Part shown: positions 35,926 through 53,000 of the stretch, one piece after another
Position numbering within the stretch: position 1 is the first letter of the stretch
How the letters are laid out: each line of letters opens with the position of its first letter
NCBI GenBank assembly: GCA_963281255.1
Contig: OY725500.1
Coordinates: forward strand, 434,001 to 498,000
DNA length: 64,000 bases
Direction: 5' to 3'
From: Aphrocallistes beatrix
Lineage: Eukaryota; Porifera; Hexactinellida; Sceptrulophora; Aphrocallistidae
Program-made: the position numbers and the translations under genes
Notes under the pieces: generated by a model
What the model was told of the DNA's origin: nothing
Seen by the model: only the letters and a program-made list of their open reading frames with translations
Database searches by the model: none

Positions 35926-38076
35926 TTAGAAGAAAGTATCGAGTTCAGATAGGAAAGTGACTCCGGTATGAATACCTGACGTCATTTCAATTTCGTTATT
36001 TCTGAAAATAGGGTTCGATTGGAATCCGTCATCTCCGAAATGAGTGATTTGAGTTGGCTTCTCTTCTTTGCGAACGGAGGTTGTGTGGACGAGAATAGTG
36101 AACACTGTTAACACGTACATTCCAACGATACAACTCATCACTAGGGAGAGAACTTCGAGAGCTGTTGACGGATTGTCTTCTCCAAAAGCGTATAGTATGA
36201 TGACCCACCACAAAATCAAAAGGAATGGAAGAATGAAGCTAGATACTAGCATTCGGAACAACAAATTCAGTTCCTCTGCAATATCAACAACAATTCGAGC
36301 ACGCTCCAAGACAATAACAACAATTTCAACTATCATCAGTATCGTGAAACCGAATAGCATAAAGTAGAAAGGTGTGAGAATATGCCAAACTGCATTCAAT
36401 GAACTCTTATTGGACGGCCAACAGAACGGAGATGTTCTGAAGTAAGGACAAGAGGATATAGAGAGTGCTATTCCAACAGGAATTAATGGGAGGAGGTACC
36501 CGAGGATAACGTACACAATATTGAAAATAAGGTAGTAAGATTTGGAGAATGTTATAATACAGATATTGACTGCATCAATAAACGCCCAAACGCAAGTCGC
36601 TACTGCCGAATAGTGAAGTAAGAACCTCAACACAGTACAGACAGTATCATTCTCAGTTCGGTCAATCCCAACGGTAAGAATCAACTGAGAGAACAGTATA
36701 ATTAGAATAACGTTGATACGAACAAACACGGCACCATCTATAATGACCACAAACCCTCTTGCTATCACAAATAAAGCCACAATGAGAGGTATTGAAGAGA
36801 GACACATGAATATGCGGAATGAGATTCCAAATGGGGATGCATAGAATGGAACGCTATCTGGTTTAGTAATGGTTAATATGAAATCTTCAATGGTGTGACA
36901 ATAGTATAGAAGATCTCCTAGCTCCTCAAACGGACCAGTGCAATTAGACAGTGGAAAAACCCCGGTTTCCAAGTACAGGGAATAATTTGTAACGGAACGG
37001 AGTTGGTATGAGACTTCTGAAAGCTGGAAGGGTAGGGTGGATAGTTTGACTCGGAAGAAGTTGGTTGGGTATGGAAGTGTGATCATAGGAGTATCGCATT
37101 TCGAGGTGTGAACACCGAATGAGAATAACCCGACTGGGTAAACAAGTGATTGGGTGGCCGTGTCGACACATGTGTCATCTAGTGTCTCTTCTATTCCGAG
37201 TAAACTGTTAAAAGTCGGTAGGAAAAGCCGTCTTACAAAAGCATGGCATGTCAATGGAGTTTCCCCTGAAGGAAGATTTAAATCCTCCAAGTGGATGTTC
37301 TGTATTTGCAGGGATAAGTTGTCTGAGGGTGTGTAGAAATTGAAGAGATTGATATTCGATGAAAAGTGGTTCCATTTCACAACATTCAACTCGATTAGTG
37401 AAGAAGCAAAATTCAATTCATTCAGTGAATTATCCGAATAAATAAATTCTGAAATCAGTTCGGAGATTTTGAGAATCAAATCATGAAGACACAAAATATT
37501 CTCAGTCACATTCCCAACTTCATTCCAAATACCAGGATCGGTTGCTAGGAGTGTGTTAGTTATCTCTATTACATCCATAAATAAACCAATTTCCCAATCT
37601 GCCAAGTTTAACCTCCCAAAAGCTCTAACTATCTCTTCCAGCAAATTAATCAGGATTTGTGGATCAAAACCTTTAATTACAATCGAAGTTGTGTAGAAAC
37701 GAATCGATTCAACAACAGTTCTAAACCGAGCCGCGCTTAAATTAGTATCAGAAATAAGATCTTGAAATTCCTCTCTCAACAACTGTAGTTGAGCAGAAAT
37801 GCAATTCTGAATTTGCGGTGTGCCCCAATAAGGAGGATCACCGCTACAATCACAAGGGGGGTAACAGGTACGTGTGGCGACAGCTTCAGAGTTTGCACAC
37901 CTCAAACTCACTAAACTATTCATGAAAGTGTCAGGCCAATAGTGTCCATTGGCATCCACCACTTTAGGGCAATCTGGCTGTGCACAAGCAAACAAATTCG
38001 GATACTGAATGTTGAATATAGTTACCGTTAGGTAGTAAAGGAATGCTATCAGGAGGTATCCTGGTACTCTGTTCAT
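35926..38076 (-). CDS. Adhesion-GPCR-like seven-transmembrane receptor
   Basis: A 716-residue intronless gene starting MNRVPGYLLIAFLYYLTV, a signal peptide. A Cys-rich module near residues 30-95 (WPDTFMNSLVSLRC, ATRTCYPPCDC) resembles a hormone-receptor domain. An N-glycosylated ectodomain of about 300 residues may correspond to a GAIN domain. Seven hydrophobic segments follow at about 435-690 (RIFMCLSSIPLIVALFVIA, INVILIILFSQLILTVGI, YLLPLIPVGIALSIS). The cytoplasmic tail is short. I do not find a canonical HL/T GPS cleavage motif, so autoproteolysis is doubtful. An AATAAA lies about 63 bases after the stop (complement of 35858-35863). Ligand unknown. Confidence 0.78.
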   Translation of the reverse strand: MNRVPGYLLIAFLYYLTVTIFNIQYPNLFACAQPDCPKVVDANGHYWPDTFMNSLVSLRCANSEAVATRTCYPPCDCSGDPPYWGTPQIQNCISAQLQLLREEFQDLISDTNLSAARFRTVVESIRFYTTSIVIKGFDPQILINLLEEIVRAFGRLNLADWEIGLFMDVIEITNTLLATDPGIWNEVGNVTENILCLHDLILKISELISEFIYSDNSLNELNFASSLIELNVVKWNHFSSNINLFNFYTPSDNLSLQIQNIHLEDLNLPSGETPLTCHAFVRRLFLPTFNSLLGIEETLDDTCVDTATQSLVYPVGLFSFGVHTSKCDTPMITLPYPTNFFRVKLSTLPFQLSEVSYQLRSVTNYSLYLETGVFPLSNCTGPFEELGDLLYYCHTIEDFILTITKPDSVPFYASPFGISFRIFMCLSSIPLIVALFVIARGFVVIIDGAVFVRINVILIILFSQLILTVGIDRTENDTVCTVLRFLLHYSAVATCVWAFIDAVNICIITFSKSYYLIFNIVYVILGYLLPLIPVGIALSISSCPYFRTSPFCWPSNKSSLNAVWHILTPFYFMLFGFTILMIVEIVVIVLERARIVVDIAEELNLLFRMLVSSFILPFLLILWWVIILYAFGEDNPSTALEVLSLVMSCIVGMYVLTVFTILVHTTSVRKEEKPTQITHFGDDGFQSNPIFRNNEIEMTSGIHTGVTFLSELDTFF

Positions 38077-38261
38077 GGTAGATAACTATTCAAAATAACA
38101 ATAAACAAATCCAATAATGTACAGTTTTATCAAAGTTGGAAATAAACAAAATATTTTATTATCAATTTTCTCATTTTCCTAAATCCCAATTTTTTTCTAT
38201 ATCATCTCTATGCAACAAAGTAATTATACTTATTGCAATGGAATCTGATATTAGATTTTAA

Positions 38262-38593
38262 AAAGGAGACTGTTGCATGATATTTTGGATTCCTATATTA
38301 AGTAACCGTGGATTATTTAGTACCGTGATATTTTGAGATCGTAGCATTCTGAGATTTTGTTTCGCTACTCAAATGGCCTTGTGGTTCAATCGGTTTCATG
38401 GCACAATTTGATGGCACGCGACACAATTTAGTGGCACGCGACACAATTTACTATGGTAGAACCCCACAAGGACATTTGAGTAGCGAAACAAAATCTCAGA
38501 ATGTTACGATATCTCAAAATATCACGGTACTAAATAATCCATGGTTACTTAATTAATACAGGATTCCAAAATATCATGCAACAGTTCTATGCT
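38262..38593. repeat. Long hairpin element
   Basis: Arms begin CTGTTGCATGATATTTTGGA; its complement ends at 38593. Loop region has tandem GGCACGCGACACAATTTA. Same family as 49709-50144. Confidence 0.85.
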
Positions 38594-38983
38594 CGAGTTG
38601 ATGTTAAGCAGCTGTTACTACACTCACAGTCAACCATGATTTTATCGGAAATACGGACAATTAGGAACAAACGGGAATATCTTACACTAATTCCCTAAAA
38701 GGATCGCTTGCATTCTACAAGAAACGGAATTTCCAAATATAGAAATTAACAGTTAGAATTGTATTATGTACCTCATATGGAGCCATTTTTACTATCAATT
38801 GACCAATGGGATTAACCTCAATTTCAATTTTTGTACTCAAACTTTTTCCTGTTTTGGTAGCGAATTTTTTCTCTCGTACCTGAGTCTAACTTATGAGTTC
38901 AACCATAAACCAAAAAAGAAATGTGAATAGTTAGAAATTAAGTCTCAAATCTAATCAGGTCAAATTCCTTAAAAGGGAACGAA

Positions 38984-39340
38984 CTAGTCTTTATTCGTGG
39001 CTGCTAATGGGTTCTTTAGAACTAGAATTACTGAATCTCCACGTAGGAACATCTTGTGGATAAACTGGTCCTTATTCACAGGCCGTGCCCTTTTTTTCCC
39101 CTTACCACTCCTGGGAATTTCCGTCCACATTTCCTTCACATTCTCCAGAACCATATTGCAGTGTCTGTCGAATGCTTTCACGCGGCCTAGCAACTTGCGG
39201 TTGTTGCGACACATTATTAACACTTGTGTGTTGTTCTTCACTGACTGAGTAAGGACAGATAGTGGTCCGATCTGAAATTCTTCCTCCTCCCTTTTACGGA
39301 GATCTTCTTCTGTCATCTCGGATCTCGGTTTCTTTTCCAT
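38984..39340 (-). CDS. SNRPD2: Small nuclear ribonucleoprotein Sm D2
   Basis: A 118-residue intronless Sm protein starting [14 protein letters not shown]. Upstream in-frame codons lack an ATG. Sm1 and Sm2 are nearly invariant ([53 protein letters not shown]). It is a subunit of the heptameric Sm ring on U1, U2, U4 and U5 snRNAs. Length equals the human protein. Divergent from the gene at 39714, with a gap of 373 bases. Confidence 0.96.
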   Translation of the reverse strand: MEKKPRSEMTEEDLRKREEEEFQIGPLSVLTQSVKNNTQVLIMCRNNRKLLGRVKAFDRHCNMVLENVKEMWTEIPRSGKGKKRARPVNKDQFIHKMFLRGDSVILVLKNPLAATNKD

Positions 39341-39713
39341 TTTGAGAGATAAAAATAGCACTAATTGTATCTAATAATAGCCTAGGTTAATCAATCAAAT
39401 ATCCCTAGTCACATCAATAAAATAACGTTTGTTTACATCGCAACTATACTCCAATCATAAATAACAAATATTCAGTCTCAACAGTATTTTATCACAGAAA
39501 CATAATATATTGTCATTCGATAGAGTTCTTGTTTCTTACTAAATTGGTATTAAGTAATAACAATCCGTATCCACGAGTTACAAATACTTGATTAATATTA
39601 TCTATGTTATAACTCAGACCATTTCTAGGAATCAATAGTTTAGTTAATATATGTGGTTAGTTGAAAACTTTTGAAAACAGAATCTAATGCATTCTAGAAA
39701 TTCCTAAGTTACC

Positions 39714-40736
39714 ATGGAGAGAAAGGAATGTCTATACATTATGTTGATCTATACTGCTATTATGGTCTTAACTCTAGCATTCAGTGTAGTTATTCTAACA
39801 GGGTTCAGAGAATTTTATCTTGAGAATGCTAGAAATTCCACTCAATTCCATCAGGTACTCACTCATCCTGGGAGTTCAAAGGTGTTACCTTTTTATTTGT
39901 ATACAACAAGAAGTAAACAATGCAACAAATTGCGAATACAAACTATGGACGATTTCAACCTCAAAGCAACGAATCTCATAGGTCACAGAAAACCGCAAAC
40001 AGAGAGAGGATTCGTCAATGTTTTGGACAATTTTTGTCACCTTTTTGAAGCTGGAGACGTTACTAATATTAGAATGGTGACTGATACAGGTGATGACGTC
40101 ATGATAAAGTTATTTTCAAATAGTTTGGTTAGTTATGAGTTACTAATAATAGACACAAATGAGATGGACAGTAAAGTATTGGTGAGAGAGGATGTGTATA
40201 ACTCTACAGTCGAGTTGATTCGGAGAAGTGTGAAAAGTGAATATTTGGAATTTCGGGTAAACAACCCAAGCAATTCACAGACAAAAATTTGTTTAGAAAT
40301 AAAGTTATCAAAAAATATGCACATAATTCCTAAAGATTCAGCGACCTGTGAGATCGAGAGGAAGGGAGGTGTTTGTGATTTAAACATTGGGGTAACAATT
40401 CAAAGTTTGCTAACTTCAGTTTTTTCCCTAAAGACAACCTGTGATTGCCAACCAATGGATCAACTGGGAGAGGTGTTAGTTCAAATTGGAACCCACACAG
40501 GACTTCTAAATCAGAGTAGAGACCAGATTCCTAGATACAGAGTTCGCTGTATTTCGTATGCTATCAACCCTAGGGATCTAGGCTACATACTGTTTGGATC
40601 TGGAGGGATTATCCTGTTGGTGATTGTGACTATGAATCGATTTCACTTTAGAAACTTCCTAAACGAAGCTAAGAAATTGGAAAGTGTTGAAAATTTGGAT
40701 CCTACAGATCAAGATTTCTCTGCAAACTCTTGCTAA
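39714..40736 (+). CDS. Unrecognised two-pass membrane protein
   Basis: A 340-residue intronless gene with a strong start context (ACCATGG). A hydrophobic segment at 8-30 (IMLIYTAIMVLTLAFSVVIL) and another at about 290-312 (LFGSGGIILLVIVTMN) flank a 260-residue domain with N-glycosylation sites and paired cysteines (TCDCQ, ATCEIERKGGVCD). The C-terminal tail is short and acidic. The topology suggests both ends are cytoplasmic. I do not recognise a family. Its 3' end converges on the PIFO-like gene. Confidence 0.6.
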   Translation: MERKECLYIMLIYTAIMVLTLAFSVVILTGFREFYLENARNSTQFHQVLTHPGSSKVLPFYLYTTRSKQCNKLRIQTMDDFNLKATNLIGHRKPQTERGFVNVLDNFCHLFEAGDVTNIRMVTDTGDDVMIKLFSNSLVSYELLIIDTNEMDSKVLVREDVYNSTVELIRRSVKSEYLEFRVNNPSNSQTKICLEIKLSKNMHIIPKDSATCEIERKGGVCDLNIGVTIQSLLTSVFSLKTTCDCQPMDQLGEVLVQIGTHTGLLNQSRDQIPRYRVRCISYAINPRDLGYILFGSGGIILLVIVTMNRFHFRNFLNEAKKLESVENLDPTDQDFSANSC

Positions 40737-40965
40737 CTGAATTATAAACTTTAAATTACTCTAACTGCTGAGGGATATAGATTATGATTGTTGACATTAT
40801 TAAACGTATTTATGAAATGTTACACTTTATTCGTGAAATTGTTGTACTAACAGAGGCGTTTATAAATGTATCAACTTCGTACTCATTATAATTGTATCAA
40901 CATGATCACAGTGAATAATATTAGTTTGGGTATAGAGAAGTGAGAAATTTGATCGGGTCGCCGTT

Positions 40966-46605
<5,640 letters not shown>

Positions 46606-47019
46606 CTTTAATGATTTCTGTATATAATACAAATATTTACAAGCTAATTACGGGCACTGTGAACAAAGTAAACAAATATTCTTATTGGTAAATAGATATG
46701 TTCTATTTTTAGATAAAAAAGCATCCAAATGTGTTTCGTAGAATTTTTGTTGGTAAACAATTTTTGTTGGTAAACTAAACTTCATTCTCGCCTGAAAATG
46801 TTTTTCTAAAACAATTTTTCAATTTTGATCTCCACACCGTGATTTAACTTTCTTTAAGGATGTAAGAAAATATATATATACATAATATTTATAATTTATA
46901 AGATTTATAATTTCTAAAAATATATCCATTACGAATGAAGAGAAAGTTTTAAAATAAAAAAACAGGCATCTGAGAGAAAATAAAGTTGAATTCATGAATA
47001 TATTCATCTATAAATAGAA

Positions 47020-50000
47020 CTATATCTCTCCCATTGAGAAGCTTCGTATTATTTGAGGAGCTGCAGAATCGAATCCAGCTATGTCCAACATTCCTGCGTC
47101 GTCAGGGTCAGCTATCGTGAATCCGTTGGAGGACATTCCAACTACAATCAGCTTAGCCTCTGGGTTCAGTTTAGACCTGTACGACTTGAGTGCCTAAACA
47201 TACATGTTGTAGTGAGATCACGATAGAGAGATCAGATAGAGTAATAAACTTAAAAGTAAGGAATTAATCAACAGAAATCATGGCCGACGCAATGTTTTAT
47301 CGGCAGTGGTGTCCTTAGAGCAGTGATTCTAACCTCGGGGTCGCTGAAAATTTATTGAGGTACAGTCAACTCTGCTTAATAGGGTCACTGTTTAATCGGG
47401 TCAACCGCTTAATCGGGTCACTTTTGGCAGGACCGGAATAGCTCTCACACATAGAAGCTAATACAAAATATTTTCGGTTAATAGGGTCCTCTGCTTAATC
47501 GGGGCAAAATTTCCTCTGACCGATGTGACCCTATTAAGCGGAGTCGACTGTATTTAATGCCACTGACATTAATAACATTATACATATCGAATTCATAATG
47601 TCTTCTTTGATGAGGTCGCAAGAGCAAATAGGTTGAGAACTTTCTGAAACTGGGTGTACATTAATGGAGGATATATACTGTACAATTAGATAAAATATCT
47701 GGAAATGCTTAGAATTACAAGAATAAATAAGGATTATTTGTGAAATCATCTGGCGTGGATTTCAATTATTTGACAGAGAACGGGCGATTGTTCATTGATA
47801 TTGAAGTGGATTTGTCTTAGATTTCAAAATAGATTAGTTTGAAGTTTAGTTCAAAATTCTAGTTTAATTTAAGGAATATTTCTTTGTATATAAATTCATG
47901 TCAGAAGACTAACAAGAAAAAAGTTAACAAAGGAAAGGTTAAAGTTCGATGAAATAGAATATTTACAATATTTACATATGGTTAATATAGAGATCAATAT
48001 TGTTGTTATTGTTGTTGTTTTAATCTTTAATTAATAAGCAATAAGTTCATCATTGTTTTTAAAAATTAAATTATTAATATAAGGTACAACACAAATAACT
48101 AACAGGGTTTATTTGAAAAAGAAATGATTAGGAGCTTATAGTAACAAACATAATATTAAAATGGTAAACAAATACAAACACCTCTCTTGTTGTTCAGTTA
48201 ACAGTTAACAGGATCCGGGATTAACTTAGCACTGGCTTGCAGCTTAGAAGTTGCACAAATATTTCTGTAAAAACGTACGATCTTGAAACAGATCACTACA
48301 CTTGTAGCAAGAGCGAAAATATCGAAAAGAATCATCGAGGAAAAGCGGATAATCACGAAAGTGCAAATTAGAATGGAAGAGAGACGTGAATCCATTCGTG
48401 ACGGAGTGTCGGGAATATCGAGGTTATAGAAACAATGATTAAGGAAGATATTGCGGAATCCGTCGAAGAGAGCAGTGAGTACGAGAGAGAGTGAGAGAAG
48501 GAGTAGGAATATAACCACAACTGACATTAAGTTCCTATATCTACGTTGGAATCTAATCATGTCATCAATGTCTCTGGAATCAGAAGTATAACAGAGTGTG
48601 TCTGTACAAACTTGACGGAGAACAGAGTTCAGACGGAATGTGTAGTAGATTACGATGATCATGTCAACACAAACGAATAAAGCGAATACAAAAGGAATTG
48701 CAGTTAAGGACCATGGATTATAGGCTAGAATAAATAATGTCCCGAGTTGGAATGTGCATGTTAGTATGAGCTGTATTCTGAAACAGCAGGAATAGGAACG
48801 AGTTGTTTGAGAAAACATCCTGGTGCAATACCTCAAGATACTATACACAAACGTGAGTAGGACTGGGTAGATTATGTTAGGCATTACCAGCGGTAGAATC
48901 ATGAATTTGGTTCTGTGGAGGAGAGCTAGTGCAGTGTTGGATTGGAGAGTACAGTTATGGAAGAACTGAGCCGAATTGAAGAAACTGGACTCTAAATTGA
49001 GAACGGAATTGCCAATAATTTCTATCAACTCGAATATCCCAAGCACAATAAGGAAGAACGGGAGGATGTTGTAGATCCTGTAGTAGTTACGTAGTTGCAT
49101 GTTGTAGTACTGCTTCGAAATCTTGCGGAGGTATCGAAACTTTTTCCGACTAAATCCGGAGAAGAATAGAACATGACAGATGGAGAAGACAATGATCATG
49201 AAAGCAGACGCACACATGCCTATTCTTATCCACCCAAATACTGACAATTCAAAATTATGCCAAGGACATGACCATAATCTTGAAAGAAATTTTCAGTTAA
49301 CTCAGCCATCAAAAAAATATGTATTAACCAATCGAAACTGTACTTTTATATTCGATCAACTTTAGGGATATATAAATATAAAATTTGCAATTAAATATTA
49401 GAGATATATTATGGTCAGCATTACAACAGAATTATGGTAATTACATTAAGGTTCTTGTAATCTCAGAGTAGATGCATTACTAATGCTATCGAGCTGATAA
49501 GAAAATCCCAATTGTCCACCATTAGGTAAGAGTGCACTTTGTCATACAAACTCGTGTAATAAGTGAATTTATTATATTATTATAAGCTATCGCAGTTAGG
49601 TCACGGGTTCTAACCTAGTCCTAATCATTTGCATTTCGTTCTCAATTATTTTGCTTCGGTAATGTAATCTGAGTCTAAACTCTCGCAGAACCTTACTGAG
49701 TTAAAAGCACTGTTGCGTGATATCCTGAGATCGTAATATTTTGAGATATCGTAGCATTCTGAGATTTTGTTTGGCTTACTTAAATGGCCTTGTGGTTCAA
49801 TCGGTTTCATTGTGGTACTAAATTGTGGCACATGACAAAATTTGATGGCACGCGACACAATTTACTATGGTAAAACCCCATATGGACCATGGATCAATTA
49901 TATTTTAATAATTTATGGTCCATATAGGGTTTTATCATAGTAAATTGTGTCGCGTGCCACTAAATTGTGTCACGTGCCACAATTTAGTGCCACAATGAAC

Positions 50001-53000
50001 CGATTGAACTACAAGGCCACTTGAGTAAGCCAAACAAAATCTCAGAATGCTACGATATCTCAAAATATTACGATCTCAAGATATCACGGTACTAAATCAT
50101 CCATGGTTACCTAATACTAGGATCTCTCGAGCCACGCAACAACACTAAGATGTCATCTCGCTAAAGGTAAAGTTAGGTGCTATCTTTCTTGCCTACTGGT
50201 ACCCGAGTTTTTCTCTGTAAACATGCTATCATACACATACACACAAACTATCAGTAGGTTTACCCCCTGAGAACATATTAGCATGGATTCGGGGATATAT
50301 GAATAAATCTATAAACTTTACTTTTTAAACTTTTATCTACTTACAGTGAAGCTCAGCATCAATTTCAATGTGTATAGAAACTGTAAGTAATTTTTCAGTA
50401 GAGTTCACCTAAGATAGTTTTCTCGTAAGGAATGATGGTAAGACACAAACGCTTTCAAACTCGTGGAAGTAATTGTAAGATACAACGGTAGAGAAACAAC
50501 CATAAATTAAAAGGGTTAATTACGTGAAAGATTTTTAAAAAAGGTTATTTCTGAGTAAAGTCTGTTAAAATACAGGTGACTCCGCTTAATCGGGACACTT
50601 TGGTCTCGGATATTTTGTCCCGATTAAGCAGAGTTCCCAATTAACCGTGAAATTTAGTATTAGCTTCTATGTATAGGAACCATTCCGTTCCTGGAGACTT
50701 GTCCCGATTAAGCGGAGTTGACTGACAATTAAATTGAATTCCTAACAGAAGCAATGATATATTTCAGAGACTATTTACCTGAGAAGGATGAATGTCACCA
50801 AAATAAGTCTCAGAATCGGTGTAGACTATAAACACGTCCACTTTGGCTTTCTTCTTAATCGCCCAAGTCATTGGGAGGGAGCAATCAGTTCCGCCCATCG
50901 GAATCCGATCTATCTCTCTGATCACCGTGTTAAGATCCATAGAAGGACTATATGGAGTTAGAAATGGTTAGAAGTAACATATTTATTTATACAATATCAT
51001 AATACAGTCGACTCCGCTTAATAGGGTTACATCGGTCAGAGGACATTTTTCCCCGATTAAGCGGTTTAATCCAGGAGTACTGGGCACCTAGAGGCGCGTA
51101 TTTGATCCCATGGATCATAATTAGGCGCGCGGCATACGCCTACTTAGGCGCGTGGCATAAAACATATATAAAAATGAGTCTAGGCGCGTAAAAAATGGTG
51201 ACGTCCATTTAGGCGTATGACCTTGGAAAGCCGGATGAAACCCTGGTTAGAAGTAACATATTTATTCATATACTATCATAATACAGTGACTCCGCTTAAT
51301 AGGGTCACATCGGTCAGAGGACATTTTGCCTCGATTAAGCGGAGAACCCTATTAACCGAAAATATTTTTGTATTAGCTTCTATGTGTGAGAGCTATTCCG
51401 GTCCTGCCAAAAGTGCCCCGATTAAGCGGAGTAGATTGTGTATTGAAGAATCTGAAAGGCTAATATAAGGTATTTAAGGTGTACAATTTGATATTCAAAA
51501 TTGTGAATATTTCATGAGTTATCAACATGAATATATGCATATTTTCACACCTTTGCGTGGTTCTACTACATCACACTATCTGTATTGAAATGTTCATCAG
51601 TTATCATTAATTTATTTAAAAAAGAACATAAACAAATAGAATTAAAGAGAACAGCACTCACTTAATCTTAACGTCCACCAGATGGCTAGAGAATCCCACT
51701 ACGTGGAAGTTGCTCTCTGTCTTCATCGTTACCATCGCCATAGCAGCTGATGCATCTCTGCAGTTCACAACGTTAGTTCCAAGGATCTAGTTAAGACGGG
51801 AATTAACATTAGGTTGAGAATAGGAACTTTAACATAGGAGAAGTCTTTAAGATTAAGAAACGCATTACAGTCAGGGTCGCTTATTATGAACCACCAGGGG
51901 ACCAAAAATATGTTCATAATAGAGATATTTCATATTAAGCGAACTTGGTTCAATACAAATCCTATCTAGAAAATGAAATTGGGAGCATGAGGTTAGTTCA
52001 TAATAAACTAATGTTCATAATAAGCAACCCTGACTGTATTTGTTCATTTTACAAGTATAATAAAAGTAATCAAGGAACAGCCGAAGTAAAAAGATCAATC
52101 ATACAGGGGCATTCAATAAATACTAATCACGAAATATATTTCAATGAAAGAGTATTACAAACCCAGTCAACTCAATGCAATTATATACAACCATATTTTA
52201 ACTCTATAACAAAACTTAGAGGGAGTTGATTACTCCATTATTTCTCGAGTTTCAGTGATTTTACTACGGGCGTTCAATAAGTTCTGATCAATACACTGTA
52301 AAACATTTAAAATACACAATAAACAAGTTGTTAATGTTTTATTTTTTCAAAATACTCCCCACGATTATTGATACAGCGTTGTAAACGTTCTAACCATTGT
52401 TCAAATACTTTTTTATAGTCCTCTGGAGGTATAAGGTTTAGATACTGGAAAATCGCCGAACCCAGTGCTGCATTTGTGTCGAAATGGCGGCCAGAAAGGT
52501 ACTCTTTTAGCTTCGGGAATAAATAAAAGTCACAAGGAGCTAGGTCTGGACTGTAGGGTGGATGCTCAAGCTCAACCATCCCCATGCTTGCAATTTTGGC
52601 TTTGACCTGCTTGGTTTTGTGAGGGCGGGCATTATCGTGCAATAATTTTAACCCCTTCGCTCCAGTACTAGGTCTTCGTTTAAAAAGTCTTTGTTCAACT
52701 TCACGAATACACTGGTTAGTATAGAAATTCCCTGTAATGGTTTGTCCTTTTGGAACTATTATCTGAGCAACTGGGCCATATCCATCAAAGAATATACAGT
52801 ACATCACCTTGGATGACCTGAAATCGGGCCTAGGGATCATTGGTGGATCCGAGTGACTCTCCTTCCACACCTTGTTCGCTTCTTTAGATAGAGGTGTGCT
52901 ATACTGTACCCACGTTTCATCACCAGTCACTACTTCAAATAAACGGCGAGGGTCAGCTCCTTTATACAATTTTAAGAGGTTTCGGCAACATCTAACCCTG

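Noticed and set aside
46819-47007. A 62-residue minus-strand ORF after RO60
   Set aside because: AT-rich, lacks domain content and lies just beyond the RO60 stop, most likely 3'UTR.
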